From Aurantiochytrium sp. KH105 (Eukaryota > Sar > Bigyra > Thraustochytrida > Thraustochytriidae), in the NCBI GenBank assembly GCA_003116975.1, contig BGKB01000057.1, positions 186,001-250,000 on the forward strand: DNA of 64,000 nucleotides, read 5' to 3'. Of this stretch, positions 16,683-24,997 are shown one piece after another. Below the pieces are notes generated by a model that ran no database searches, was not told where the DNA came from, and saw nothing but the letters and a program-made list of their open reading frames with translations. A program made the position numbers and the translations under genes. Each line of letters opens with the position of its first letter. Position 1 is the stretch's first letter.

Positions 16683-17945
16683 ATGGCGTCGCGGCTGTTC
16701 GCGCAGCCGGCGAGCTCCGGCGGCGAGCTGGAGGCGCTCGCGGGCGCGGAGGCCGGCTCGCGCGCCGGGTCCGAGGGCGCGGCGTCGGCCGGCGCGCGGA
16801 GCAGGAGGGCCGCCGGCGGCGGCGGGAGGAGGAGGAGGACGACGGCGAGCAGGAGGACAGCCGCCTCGAGCGAAAGCGTTGACGCCACAGGCGCCTCGTG
16901 CTGCGACAGCTGCTGCAGCTGCTGCTGCGCCAGGGACGGGTGCTGCCGCAGAGGGTGCTCGCGGTCGTGCTGGCAGCGCTGGGTGGACAGGTACGTGCGG
17001 ACGCTGCGACTTCAGGCGCTGGCGTTCAGCATCGTGATGTTTCTCTTGCAAATTTATACGGCAATCGTGTTTTTCAACATGAAAGTGCTCAACACGTTGT
17101 ATCTGAATCTCATCAGCTGGCCCATCTTTCTCCCGATGGTGGCCCTCGGGCTCAACATCATTGTGCTCACGTTGAGCATCGCTAAAACGCCGCATCGTGC
17201 CGTCACGCGCAAACTCGTGAGCACGGTGCTTGCCATCATGACGGGCGTCGTTTTTGGCGTGTACCTGTACTCGACCCTCAAGCTTATTGGCACGGGCCGT
17301 ACGGTGGGCGAAGTCGGAGACATGTCGAGCCAGGATATTGAGCCGGGTATCGGGCAGAACGTCAACGACCTCACGGCGGCTCTCTTCGAGAGTTGCTGTG
17401 TGAATCGGGGTTGGGCGTTCCAAGCGCTCGTGCCATGCTCTGACATTCAAGACATTTCGGAGTGCCCTTACTTTGAGTACGAGCGTCGCTGCGTGTGCAT
17501 TTTAGACACTGCGCTCTACGAGAGTTTTCGAGGGCGAATGACCAGCACATACTGCACGGGCGTGACCTTTTCGCAATTCCTATCCTTTGCGAATTTGACA
17601 AATCTTGTTGCGCCGCCTACGAGGGCATATCAAGGATGCGGATCATCAGAGGCAACTCGATATCTCACAGGTGCGCCAAATCACTTTCAGGTGGTCTTTG
17701 CCAGATATTACTCTACGGTTCTCACTAGCTCACTTGGCGTCAATCTTGTGTTTCTCATGGCTTGGATCATTTCCCAGGCCATTGGCTACGGCATCAAACT
17801 CATTCGATACCTGGAGATACAGCGCGACGAAGTTTCGAGGAAGCGCCGTCGCAAGGAAATTATGCGCAAAAAGGCTACCATCAAGGACCTCCACCGCAAC
17901 GGCTGGGTGACTCCTGGCCAGCATCTCGCTCCGCTCACCCCCTGA
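16683..17945 (+). CDS. Four-helix membrane protein with tetraspanin-like topology and an N-terminal cysteine cluster
   Basis: A 420-residue protein. Residues 1-70 are low-complexity (A, G, S, R). Residues 73-96 are a dense cysteine cluster containing CCDSCCSCCC and CCRRGCSRSC. Three membrane helices follow at about 112-134, 143-166 and 178-200, then a large loop of about 140 residues with many cysteines (ESCCVNRGW and others) and a fourth helix at about 345-370, ending in a basic cytosolic tail. Helix order, the large second loop and its CC pair resemble tetraspanins, though the classic CCG motif reads CCV, so I call it tetraspanin-like only. The cysteine cluster next to helix 1 could be S-acylated. 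The ATG at 16683 was chosen because upstream frame content is leader-like and overlaps the Rab gene. Confidence 0.7.
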   Translation: MASRLFAQPASSGGELEALAGAEAGSRAGSEGAASAGARSRRAAGGGGRRRRTTASRRTAASSESVDATGASCCDSCCSCCCARDGCCRRGCSRSCWQRWVDRYVRTLRLQALAFSIVMFLLQIYTAIVFFNMKVLNTLYLNLISWPIFLPMVALGLNIIVLTLSIAKTPHRAVTRKLVSTVLAIMTGVVFGVYLYSTLKLIGTGRTVGEVGDMSSQDIEPGIGQNVNDLTAALFESCCVNRGWAFQALVPCSDIQDISECPYFEYERRCVCILDTALYESFRGRMTSTYCTGVTFSQFLSFANLTNLVAPPTRAYQGCGSSEATRYLTGAPNHFQVVFARYYSTVLTSSLGVNLVFLMAWIISQAIGYGIKLIRYLEIQRDEVSRKRRRKEIMRKKATIKDLHRNGWVTPGQHLAPLTP

Positions 17946-18119
17946 GCGTTTCCATCATATGTTCTGCTAGTTCTTGTGCGGGGGGCCGCACCGATAGCAG
18001 AGAAAAGACCCTTTTCCTTTCTTTTCTTTTTCCTCATTCCTCTCCTTTCTTTCCGCGGGTCGTGCGTGAGGCGAAATGGCTGACATGTACCACTTTCGCT
18101 TCAATCATTTTTAATGTCA

Positions 18120-18125
18120 AATAAA
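18120..18125 (+). terminator. Candidate poly(A) signal of the tetraspanin-like gene
   Basis: AATAAA about 175 bases after the stop codon, on the coding strand, in an AT-rich local context. Confidence 0.4.
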
Positions 18126-18322
18126 TGATGTTGGTCGAAGGCTTTGTTTTGTAAATGTGCTGATCTCCACTCCGTGACTGGTTGCCAGAGTGAAGAGAAA
18201 AGAAAACCCCTTCCAGGCTTGCTCTGCTTCTCCATCGTCTAAAAAAGCTCATTCTTCTTCTTCTTCTTTCTCTTTCTCTTCTTCCTTTTGTAGCCCCGCC
18301 CTGGTTTGCGTTCGTGTTCCAT

Positions 18323-18324
<2 letters not shown>

Positions 18325-18365
<41 letters not shown>
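18325..18365. repeat. (AAGC)n microsatellite
   Basis: About ten uninterrupted AAGC units in a convergent intergenic region. Likely length-variable. Confidence 0.8.
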
Positions 18366-18367
<2 letters not shown>

Positions 18368-18447
18368 TAGACCTGTTCCGTTTGACGTTGTCGACGTTGT
18401 TTCTGGTACTGATTCTACCGTGATCAAAAATGCGCCATTCGCCCCTC

Positions 18448-19584
18448 TTATGCAGGAGTGGCGGTTGCCGATGCGGCAGTAGGACCATTCGACGCGACGG
18501 CAGTTGTAGCTACCGAAGACGCGGGGGGCGCAGCATTTGCAGGAGGGCCGCCGTCTTGCAATTCTGCGATGCGTTTCTCTGCGAGCTCGAGGTCTACTGG
18601 TTTCTCACTAGAATCCTCTGCACCGCGACGTTCCTTGGCTAGAGGGGAATCGTCAGAATCTAGCAGAAAGGCATGACGCTGAGGCCCGCTCTTGTCTGTC
18701 TTCATGACGCCCACTCGAACGAAGGCCTTCGAGCGACGCATGGCCTGCTGCAGGCTTGCAGCCAGTCCAGGCGCGTCTTGAAAATAGGCATACGTGATAC
18801 GAAGCACCTCGGCGATCTCGCGCGTACTCATGGGGACGCCCTTGCCCACGCGCGCAAAGGCCTCTTCTGCGAGCTCTGCATAGGTTAGCGTAGGCTTGGT
18901 CGGCTTGCTCGATGTAGGTAAAAGAAAGTAAAAACAAGCATCTGCAATGCGCACGGGGTCTTTGTTCTGCAGCACGGCCGACTCCTGCTTGGTCCCGTCA
19001 TATTTGCGACCGGCGACGAGAGCCCCGGAGGCGCCAACAACGCGGAGCGTGAATTCGCGCTTCTTCGCGTCATAGTCAAGCACGGCATGCTCTGCGTCCA
19101 TGGCCTCATCCTGGCCCAGTCCGATGATATTGCTGCTTTCAGTGGCCGGCGTTCGTCCTAGCGTTGTGGGCAATTGCGTGACGTACTCAACGATCTTCTC
19201 GTGCGACTTGAGGTTTTTGCCCTCCAATTTGGCGTACGCGCCCAAAGCAGGGACGTTCTTTTTCACAGTGACGGTCTTGGTACGTTTACGATTCCCGCCC
19301 TGCGCGTCTACTCCACCGACGCGTTTTCCTGCACGAGCCTTTTTACTGCCTGCAGTAGCCGTCGGCGTTGCTGTTGGCGTCCCTGCGGCTGCGCTTGGCG
19401 TGCTGCCGCCGTTGCCGGCTGCTGCTACTGCTGCTGCTGCTGCTGCTGCTGCATGTGCCGCCAGCGCGGCGCCTTCGGGTCCTCCGGCGGCTGACACGGG
19501 CATCGAGCTGCCGCCGCTCTCGCCATTTGCTGCCGTCGCGGTCGCAGCGTCGGCGCCTTTTGCGGTGGCGGTGTCGTCGCCCAT
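18448..19584 (-). CDS. FHA-domain protein with a forkhead-like winged helix (Fhl1/FOXK-like architecture)
   Basis: A 378-residue probable nuclear regulator. Residues 1-110 are alanine/threonine-rich and end in basic stretches (KKARAGKR, GNRKRTK), plausible nuclear localisation signals. Residues 115-224 form an FHA domain of the Fhl1/FOXK type: GAYAKLEGKN, TLGR, AEHAVLDYD, FTLRVVGASG and FYFLLP follow the same order as in those factors. The usual SRxH phosphothreonine-contact serine is replaced (MDAEHA). Residues 230-310 resemble a forkhead domain (KPTLTYAELAEEA, TYAYFQDAPG, SKAFVRVG), but the recognition helix, normally containing N-S-I-R-H-N, reads ASLQQAM here. Fungal Fhl1 controls ribosomal protein genes; whether that carries over is unknown. 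The first ATG is at 19584. Confidence 0.75.
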   Translation of the reverse strand: MGDDTATAKGADAATATAANGESGGSSMPVSAAGGPEGAALAAHAAAAAAAAVAAAGNGGSTPSAAAGTPTATPTATAGSKKARAGKRVGGVDAQGGNRKRTKTVTVKKNVPALGAYAKLEGKNLKSHEKIVEYVTQLPTTLGRTPATESSNIIGLGQDEAMDAEHAVLDYDAKKREFTLRVVGASGALVAGRKYDGTKQESAVLQNKDPVRIADACFYFLLPTSSKPTKPTLTYAELAEEAFARVGKGVPMSTREIAEVLRITYAYFQDAPGLAASLQQAMRRSKAFVRVGVMKTDKSGPQRHAFLLDSDDSPLAKERRGAEDSSEKPVDLELAEKRIAELQDGGPPANAAPPASSVATTAVASNGPTAASATATPA

Positions 19585-19917
19585 GTCGGCCTTGTTCACG
19601 ACGACGACGCTGATGTCCTCGCTCGCTCGCGCAGGTCGGGAGGGAGGCGAGGAGCGTCGGCGACGAGACGGGTCGCGCCCGCCTCGAGCCGCGTCGCAGC
19701 GCCTCGAGTCTGTCTGCTCGCTCTGCTCTGCTCTCCTCTGCTCTGCTCTTGAGCTTTGCTTTGCTTTGCTTTGCTTGCCTTGCCCTGCTTCTGCTTATGT
19801 CTAAATCCTGCTTGCTTACGAATACCCGCTCGCTTTCTTGCTTGCTTGCAAATCGCCTTCTGCCAGAGCTGTTGCTGCTGGTACCGGCGCCGGAGCGGCT
19901 GCCTCGGGCTCCGTCTC
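19585..19917. promoter_or_regulatory. Divergent promoter between the FHA/forkhead-like and PIG-H genes
   Basis: 333 bases with CTCG, CTCTG and TTTGC repeats on the plus strand, i.e. GCGAG, CAGAG and GCAAA purine-rich repeats on the sense strand of the FHA gene. No separate gene was found. Confidence 0.45.
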
Positions 19918-20589
19918 ATGCCGCGCGCCAGCGTGGAGCGCGGACCGGCGCTGCCTGGCAAGGCGCAGGTCTTTTCCGCCTCGTACCGCAAGTCTCGACC
20001 TCGACCAGGAACGGCCGCGAGGCCAGCCCTTGGCGCGCTCGTTGCCTTGGCTGTCGGCGTAGCGGCGGCCGCTGTAGCAGCAGCAAGCGCAGCAGCAGCA
20101 GCAGCAGCAGATACGGATACAGGGCGAACAGCGACGATAGCAGGAGCAGCAAATGTGGCAGCAAATGTAGCAGCAAATGTGGTGCACGAAATCCGTCGAG
20201 AAATCTTGCGCGAACCAGTCGTCGCGATGGGGGTCTTTGCTGCAGTCGTTGTCTCACTCGTTGCCGCGCGGAAGAGGATGGGAACGGCCATTGTGGAGGA
20301 ACGTCTTTTGGTCATCCCTGAGGTCGGCGTCCAGGTAGAAACGATCACGCACGCAGGCAGCGTGCAAAAGGAATTTTACGCCGTTGACCAGATTGAGGCC
20401 ATCATCATCAACGAGGCAATATCATGGTGTCGAATCGTCTTTTTCCTGGCTCTTGTTGTACCCTCGCGCGGCAAGATGCAAATTGTCTTTGCAAATACTC
20501 AGCCACCTCTTTACGATCTGCAAGCTGTGCTTACGGACGCTACGCGCTTGCTACGCCTCGATAACGATGAGGCAGAGAATGAAGATTGA
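19918..20589 (+). CDS. PIGH: PIG-H domain protein: GPI GlcNAc-transferase subunit H
   Basis: A 223-residue protein whose C-terminal part (about 124-212) matches the PIG-H family: EERLLVIPEVGVQVET, then FYAVDQIEAIIINEAI, then a closing segment ending near ATRLL. PIG-H is a subunit of the ER complex that transfers GlcNAc to phosphatidylinositol, the first step of GPI-anchor synthesis. Two hydrophobic alanine/valine-rich segments at about 37-64 and 101-117 precede the domain and fit the usual hairpin membrane anchor. The first is so alanine-rich, and encoded by GCA repeats, that part of it may be repeat expansion. The ATG at 19918 was chosen; the frame is open upstream but crosses repeat-rich DNA. 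It relates to the GPI-type surface protein at 43691-52735. Confidence 0.85.
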   Translation: MPRASVERGPALPGKAQVFSASYRKSRPRPGTAARPALGALVALAVGVAAAAVAAASAAAAAAADTDTGRTATIAGAANVAANVAANVVHEIRREILREPVVAMGVFAAVVVSLVAARKRMGTAIVEERLLVIPEVGVQVETITHAGSVQKEFYAVDQIEAIIINEAISWCRIVFFLALVVPSRGKMQIVFANTQPPLYDLQAVLTDATRLLRLDNDEAENED

Positions 20590-21114
20590 TTTCATTCACA
20601 ACTTCTTCTTCTCTTTTGGGGTAAAAGAAGAGTGAACGTGAGGGTGTTGGATTCGAAAATACAATGCGAAATCATTTCTCTGTACAGTGATGGGCAAATG
20701 TTTTCGCCTGTTTGGATCATGTTCGCGCATTGTATGTGTGTGCCGGATTCTTCTCTGCAAAAAGAAAAAGGAGAAAGAATTTGCAACGGGAGATCTACGT
20801 TCTTTGTAAAATTTCTCCGCACCAAGCGCTCTCTTGATTGGCAACAGAACCGGTTTGACGTGACTACTAGAATGAATGAATGAAAACCTAAATTCTCTCT
20901 CTTTTTGCATCACTTTGAACTCTGCTCTCGTTCCCATCCAAGGGTACACACCCGTTTGAGTGTACCCAGGCCTTGTCTAATTAGAACAAAAAGGCAGAAC
21001 TTTGAGCCGAGCAAGCGAGCGAGCGAGCGAGCGTCGGCGTCGACGTCGGCGTCGGCGTTAGCCTTACCAGTGCCAGGTCCCCTTCCTCTCTTTGTCTCTC
21101 TCTCTCGTTCGAGC
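20590..21114. promoter_or_regulatory. Intergenic region with inverted repeat and GCGA leader
   Basis: Between PIG-H and the zinc-ribbon hypothetical gene, both plus strand. The first 300 bases are AT-rich 3' flank. An inverted repeat lies at 20942-20967. GAGC and GTCGGC repeats occupy about 21010-21058 just before the next gene. No gene was seen. Confidence 0.45.
20942..20967. promoter_or_regulatory. Inverted repeat GGGTACAC-N10-GTGTACCC
   Basis: Two perfect 8-base half-sites with a 10-base spacer, about 148 bases upstream of the next start codon. Could be a dimeric protein-binding site or an RNA hairpin; function inferred. Confidence 0.45.
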
Positions 21115-22587
21115 ATGCCTCGGCGTAAATTGCCGCAAAGCTCGGCGGCAGAACGACACAGGGCCGAGATCGAAGCAGGCCTGAAACTGGACATCTTTGG
21201 GCTGGGCGAGCTCGTTAAGCGCGGAGAAAAGGCTGCCTGGCACGGACGTTGGCAGGAAGCCGCGCAAGCTTTCAGATGTGGCAGGCGCTTTGCCCAGCTG
21301 TTGCTCGGTGAGAATCATATTTGGACAGCCACTTTGGCGGGCAAGCTGGCTTGGGCACTCGAACGCAAAGCGAGTCCTTTGGTCCCTTCCTATTTAAGTT
21401 CTTCTTTATGCAAAGCAGATGAGCTTCCACTTCAACCCGATACGACTGAGCTCTGGAACGAAGCTTGTAGCGGTTGTTTTCAACGCCGACGGAAAACTCA
21501 CAAGGAGCCATCGAAAGTTCAACGTCTGAAGCCTCTCGAAACCTATGTCCCCAAACATCATCGTGATAAGCGCAAACGTCTTTGTCTTTCACTCGCAGAC
21601 CTTCACAAGGGCGTCGGTGCTCGGCATGGGGCAAAAGCCGTGCCCCTCGTCGTCTCTGAGGACAATCTCACACCTCGCAGCCGTTCTGTGTGCCGTGCAT
21701 CCAAGGTAGACCCATCGAGTCTCCAAGAGCGAGATGCGCACTCGTTTTACGCGCGGGGTCGCACATTCGCAGCGCAGCAGGAGCTCCTGAAGCAGTACAG
21801 CATTCGTCGAGCAAGCTTGCTGGAAGAACTGTTGCAAGATCGCGAGCTCGTCCGCCTTGAAGAAGAAAGCAAGCTGCGAGAGACGGAACGTGACACGCGA
21901 GTAGCTCGCGAAGCGGAGGCTCGTAAAAGGCAGCGATTGGCCGCACGTGGCGGCGTGCACGGCCTGGAAGCGCTCATGCGCGGCTCTATCTTGCAGCCGA
22001 CAGATTCCTCTTCGTCGGCATCTCACCTGGGTGCTCGCGCAGCTCTCACTGCATATGCCTACGAAAAAGAGCTTTGTTGCCCAGGGTGTCGTCTGGTATG
22101 GGATTTGCAAAGTCGCGAATGTGCGCGCTGCAAGCGCGCTCTTGACTTTGCAGACACGTGCGACCTGCCAATCGTCCCACAACCCGTCCCCTCGTGTTTT
22201 CCAGCCATGCAGGCTCGTGCCACGGAAGGAACACGGCGACCACCAGGGACATTGCGTACCATGCGGCGCCAAGCCAAAGGACTTCGCAAGCGGGCTGCCT
22301 CCGAACGCCTCGCGGCTTTGCCAGCCAATGCAGGGTGGGCTGCGCGTCTCTCGGCAGCGCGAGAGGCGCGTGTGGATCTCTTCGAGGCGCTTTTGGGACA
22401 AGTGCAAGCGGCAAATCACATGGAGGCACAACTACATCTCACAGCTCCAGGCGGAAAGCCACCCGCTGACCTCATGCGCACTTTGCGCAAGGGCGTGCGC
22501 GCGCAAGTGTTTGAGTTCTCGCTCGCGACCGAGGAAATGGGGATTGCGCAAATTCTGCAAGAGACACGAGCAATTGCGCAACATTAA
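21115..22587 (+). CDS. Hypothetical protein with a zinc-ribbon-like CxxC pair
   Basis: A 490-residue basic protein I do not recognise. Residues about 25-90 are helical and resemble a TPR-like pair (GEKAAWHGRWQEAAQAFRCG). The middle is charged and probably helical, with an RELVRLEEESKLRETERD coiled-coil stretch. A zinc-ribbon-like unit, CCPGCRLVW followed by CARCKRALDF, lies near residues 327-350. The C-terminal third is basic and helical. No signal peptide or membrane segment is seen. The ATG at 21115 follows a GAGC-repeat leader and was preferred to earlier in-frame codons crossing that leader. Zinc-ribbon plus basic helices could suggest nucleic-acid or ciliary association, but nothing decides it. 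Confidence 0.7.
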   Translation: MPRRKLPQSSAAERHRAEIEAGLKLDIFGLGELVKRGEKAAWHGRWQEAAQAFRCGRRFAQLLLGENHIWTATLAGKLAWALERKASPLVPSYLSSSLCKADELPLQPDTTELWNEACSGCFQRRRKTHKEPSKVQRLKPLETYVPKHHRDKRKRLCLSLADLHKGVGARHGAKAVPLVVSEDNLTPRSRSVCRASKVDPSSLQERDAHSFYARGRTFAAQQELLKQYSIRRASLLEELLQDRELVRLEEESKLRETERDTRVAREAEARKRQRLAARGGVHGLEALMRGSILQPTDSSSSASHLGARAALTAYAYEKELCCPGCRLVWDLQSRECARCKRALDFADTCDLPIVPQPVPSCFPAMQARATEGTRRPPGTLRTMRRQAKGLRKRAASERLAALPANAGWAARLSAAREARVDLFEALLGQVQAANHMEAQLHLTAPGGKPPADLMRTLRKGVRAQVFEFSLATEEMGIAQILQETRAIAQH

Positions 22588-22757
22588 AGTCATATCCTAC
22601 CATGGTATACCAAATTGCGAGGTGATGAATTTCTAAAACAAGACCATTCCAAGAACTGCGCGCGCACGCGAGAGAGAGAGCACGCGTGGAGACCATTATA
22701 ATTGAGCAATCCATAGCAAAATGTGCCCACGGTGTCGCAGTATGATCATTATCACCA

Positions 22758-24269
22758 TTAGACAGTATTTTTTCCCTTGACCGTTTCTGCAGGTGCCGAA
22801 CGAGCAAGCTCGTCAGCCTTGCGGCTGTTAATGCGACGAATGAGCTCCGAAGTAGACATGCCCTCGAAACGAGGGAGCACGCGCGTCATGCCCAGCTTGC
22901 GCGGGATCGCATACCATTCATCCGTGGGCTTGTCGTACTCTTCTCCATGAGCGACCACGTGGATGCGGTGCTTCTTGAGAAAGGCCTCATCGAGTCCACC
23001 CTTGACACAGGGCGCGTTCTCAATAACCTTGTAGACATACTTTGCGGCGCCAACAACATCGGCGCGCTCACGCTCGTTCATGATGGGCCTGCGCTTGTAG
23101 GGCGAGGCATCCTCGTCATTGACCACACCAACAAAGAGACGGGTGCCAAACTTGGCGGCGTTCTTGAAGGCAACAAAATGACCAAGGTGGGCCATGTCAA
23201 AGATGCCGTCCAGGTAAACGTTCGTGACACGAGTGAGCAGCGGCAGGCGTGTGGCGCGGCACACCTGGAAAAGGATGGAGCCATAGTACATGGGAACGAG
23301 GATAAAGCTGACGAGATTGCTGCCAAGAGCAGCCATATTGATAATGACAACGACGGGCGTAAGCGGGCGATTGGCCATGCGCGCCACGACAAGGTCGCTG
23401 GAAAGCATTGCCGTCACGAGACCTTGGGCAATGACGCCAGGAAGCGTGAACTCGAAATGAAAGAGGATGATGCCTGAGGCCAACAGCAGGTAAAAGAGGC
23501 AGAGTAGGAGCGACCACGAGGTGACGCGGTGCTCCTTGCCAGTGTTGAGCGTCATGACGACGCTGTATACGAAGATCCAAAAGAACAGAGTGCGCGCAAG
23601 GTTGAGTGACGGTTGGTCAAAGAGATCCGGCTTGGCGTCATAAAGGCGCGGGGGCACGGCTTGCTGCATGACGCTAATGACTTCAGCTGCGATGTCATCG
23701 ATAAAGGGCATACCAACGACGGCGCGCACGCCGAGCATGAGGATGAAGGCAGAGATGGCTTCGCCAGGTCCATTGAAGATGCGGTATGAGATGAACTCCT
23801 TTTTGAGCGCAGAGAGATGCTTGTTGAGGATGAGCAGCTGGCCGATTTGCACATAGTACCAGGCGCAAGCGATGGGCAAGTGGAAGGCCTGGCAGAGCGT
23901 AAGGACGAGAAAGATGGTTCCAACGGCTGAGCACATGTGATCGAAAAACTCAGTGAGCGAGGAATCGTTGCCAATGCGCTGCGCTTGCTTGGAGTCGACG
24001 GCGTCGAGGGTCCAAAAGATGAAGATGAGCACCATGGCGATCGTGGTGGTCTCCTCGGGGTAGTCATCGCCCTGGGTGTAGCAGAGATACCATGCCTGAA
24101 CGAGACAGAGGCTGGCTGCCAGAGAGATGAGGTTGGGTGCCACGTCTTCTGGCAGCAGGAAGACGACGCGGTCCCAAAAAGGCTCAAAGACCTGTCGCGT
24201 CAGCGACTTGTCATGCACGACTGTCTCATAGTTGGCAAAATTCTCGCACTCAATCTCGGTCAAGACCAT
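22758..24269 (-). CDS. Fusion: CDP-alcohol phosphotransferase-like membrane domain + choline/ethanolamine-phosphate cytidylyltransferase
   Basis: A 503-residue two-part protein. Residues about 1-340 resemble a choline/ethanolamine phosphotransferase: an N-terminal soluble helix, then several membrane segments, with the motif region LDAVDSKQAQRIG through FFDHMCSAVG at 88-117. The family consensus DxxDG..AR(8x)G...D...D is degraded here: G to S93, R to Q97, G to T106, last D to S114. Residues about 345-503 form a cytidylyltransferase with the nucleotide motif FDMAHLGH, a KRRPIMNERER segment and the signature RFEGMSTSELI. The two halves correspond to consecutive Kennedy-pathway steps. Given the missing catalytic Asp, the membrane half may serve as an anchor or have altered chemistry. 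The first ATG of the recognisable protein is at 24269. Confidence 0.82.
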   Translation of the reverse strand: MVLTEIECENFANYETVVHDKSLTRQVFEPFWDRVVFLLPEDVAPNLISLAASLCLVQAWYLCYTQGDDYPEETTTIAMVLIFIFWTLDAVDSKQAQRIGNDSSLTEFFDHMCSAVGTIFLVLTLCQAFHLPIACAWYYVQIGQLLILNKHLSALKKEFISYRIFNGPGEAISAFILMLGVRAVVGMPFIDDIAAEVISVMQQAVPPRLYDAKPDLFDQPSLNLARTLFFWIFVYSVVMTLNTGKEHRVTSWSLLLCLFYLLLASGIILFHFEFTLPGVIAQGLVTAMLSSDLVVARMANRPLTPVVVIINMAALGSNLVSFILVPMYYGSILFQVCRATRLPLLTRVTNVYLDGIFDMAHLGHFVAFKNAAKFGTRLFVGVVNDEDASPYKRRPIMNERERADVVGAAKYVYKVIENAPCVKGGLDEAFLKKHRIHVVAHGEEYDKPTDEWYAIPRKLGMTRVLPRFEGMSTSELIRRINSRKADELARSAPAETVKGKNTV

Positions 24270-24400
24270 CGTCCTTGTCGATCGATGCTGCTTCTGGTGT
24301 CCCAACGCCGCCCCGACGAGCGTCTCAGAGGACGACCCGAGCCGGGAGCACGAGCACGCTCGCTCTTCCCGGAGGTACGCGGTGCTCGCAGTACACGCCC

Positions 24401-24450
24401 GCTTGCTCGCGTGCTTGCTCGCGTGCTTGCTCGCTTGCTTGCTTGCTTGC
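24401..24450. repeat. GCTTGCTC / GCTTGC tandem tract
   Basis: Imperfect octamer and tetramer repeats. On the minus strand this reads GAGCAAGC, purine-rich on the sense strand of the cytidylyltransferase fusion gene, whose start lies about 130 bases away. Confidence 0.65.
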
Positions 24451-24724
24451 AGTACGTACGTCTGTCGTGACGCCGCCGCGCAACGAGGCTCTCGAGTCGC
24501 GCTCGGCGCGGTCGGGCTCGCGCGCCAGCTGGCAGGCGGCCGGGCGCCGCGCAGGCAGGCCGGCTCGCGCGGGCGGGCCGCGGCGGCGGGCGGCCGGAGC
24601 CGGCGCGCTCTCGGGGCGGGCGGGCGGGCTCGGGCCGGGCCAGCCTGCAAGCGCGCGAGGCTTCCGCTTCCCTGGCTGTAGCGGCTCTGCTTGCTCGCGG
24701 CGCTCTGCTCCGAGGCGAGGTCCC

Positions 24725-24792
24725 GGACGGGGGCCCGCAAAATCGGGGGCCCGCGGAGATTGGGGCCCCGGGACAATCGGGGGCCCCGGAGA
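24725..24792. promoter_or_regulatory. Four 16-17-base tandem units with a GGGGGCCC core
   Basis: Copies 2-4 begin at 24742, 24759 and 24776, exactly 17 bases apart, each starting AT(C/T)GGGG and centred on GGGGCCC. A fourth, degenerate copy precedes them. The palindromic core and regular phasing suggest a multi-site binding array; this is inferred. Confidence 0.5.
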
Positions 24793-24997
24793 CGGGCGAG
24801 CGAACAGAGCCGACCGAGGGCGACGGCGACGGCGACGGCGACCGCGACGCGCGGGAAGGGCGGCGAGGGCGAGGCGTGCAGGCACGTGGAGACGGCGCGG
24901 ACGCGGCGAGGAGAAGCGGCTGTGTGTGTGTGTGTGTTTGTGGTTCGCTATTGTGTTTGGGGCTGGAGCGGCTGAGGGTCAGAAGGGGCAAGGGAAG

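Larger units (their letters stand above)
17946..18447. other. Convergent intergenic region with microsatellites
   Basis: Contains the 3' ends of the tetraspanin-like gene (+) and the FHA/forkhead-like gene (-), a TTC tract near 18254-18290 and a CAAG tract at 18325-18365. No gene was recognised. Confidence 0.5.
24270..24997. promoter_or_regulatory. Divergent promoter with GCTTGCTC and GGGGGCCCC arrays
   Basis: Between the cytidylyltransferase fusion (-) and the DIX-J protein (+). It contains a GCTTGCTC-type tract at 24401-24450, the four-copy GGGGGCCC array at 24725-24792, a GGCGAC tract near 24817-24846 and a GT tract near 24920-24938. Long frames crossing it look like GC artefacts. Confidence 0.5.

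Noticed and set aside
16374-17450. N-terminal extension of the Rab frame (about 359 extra residues)
   Set aside because: Composition is repeat-derived, it overlaps the tetraspanin-like gene antisense, and the Rab fold starts right at the ATG at 16373.
24270-24776. 169-residue extension of the cytidylyltransferase fusion
   Set aside because: Arg/Ala/Ser-rich repeat-derived sequence from the GC-rich promoter; the conserved protein starts at the ATG at 24269.
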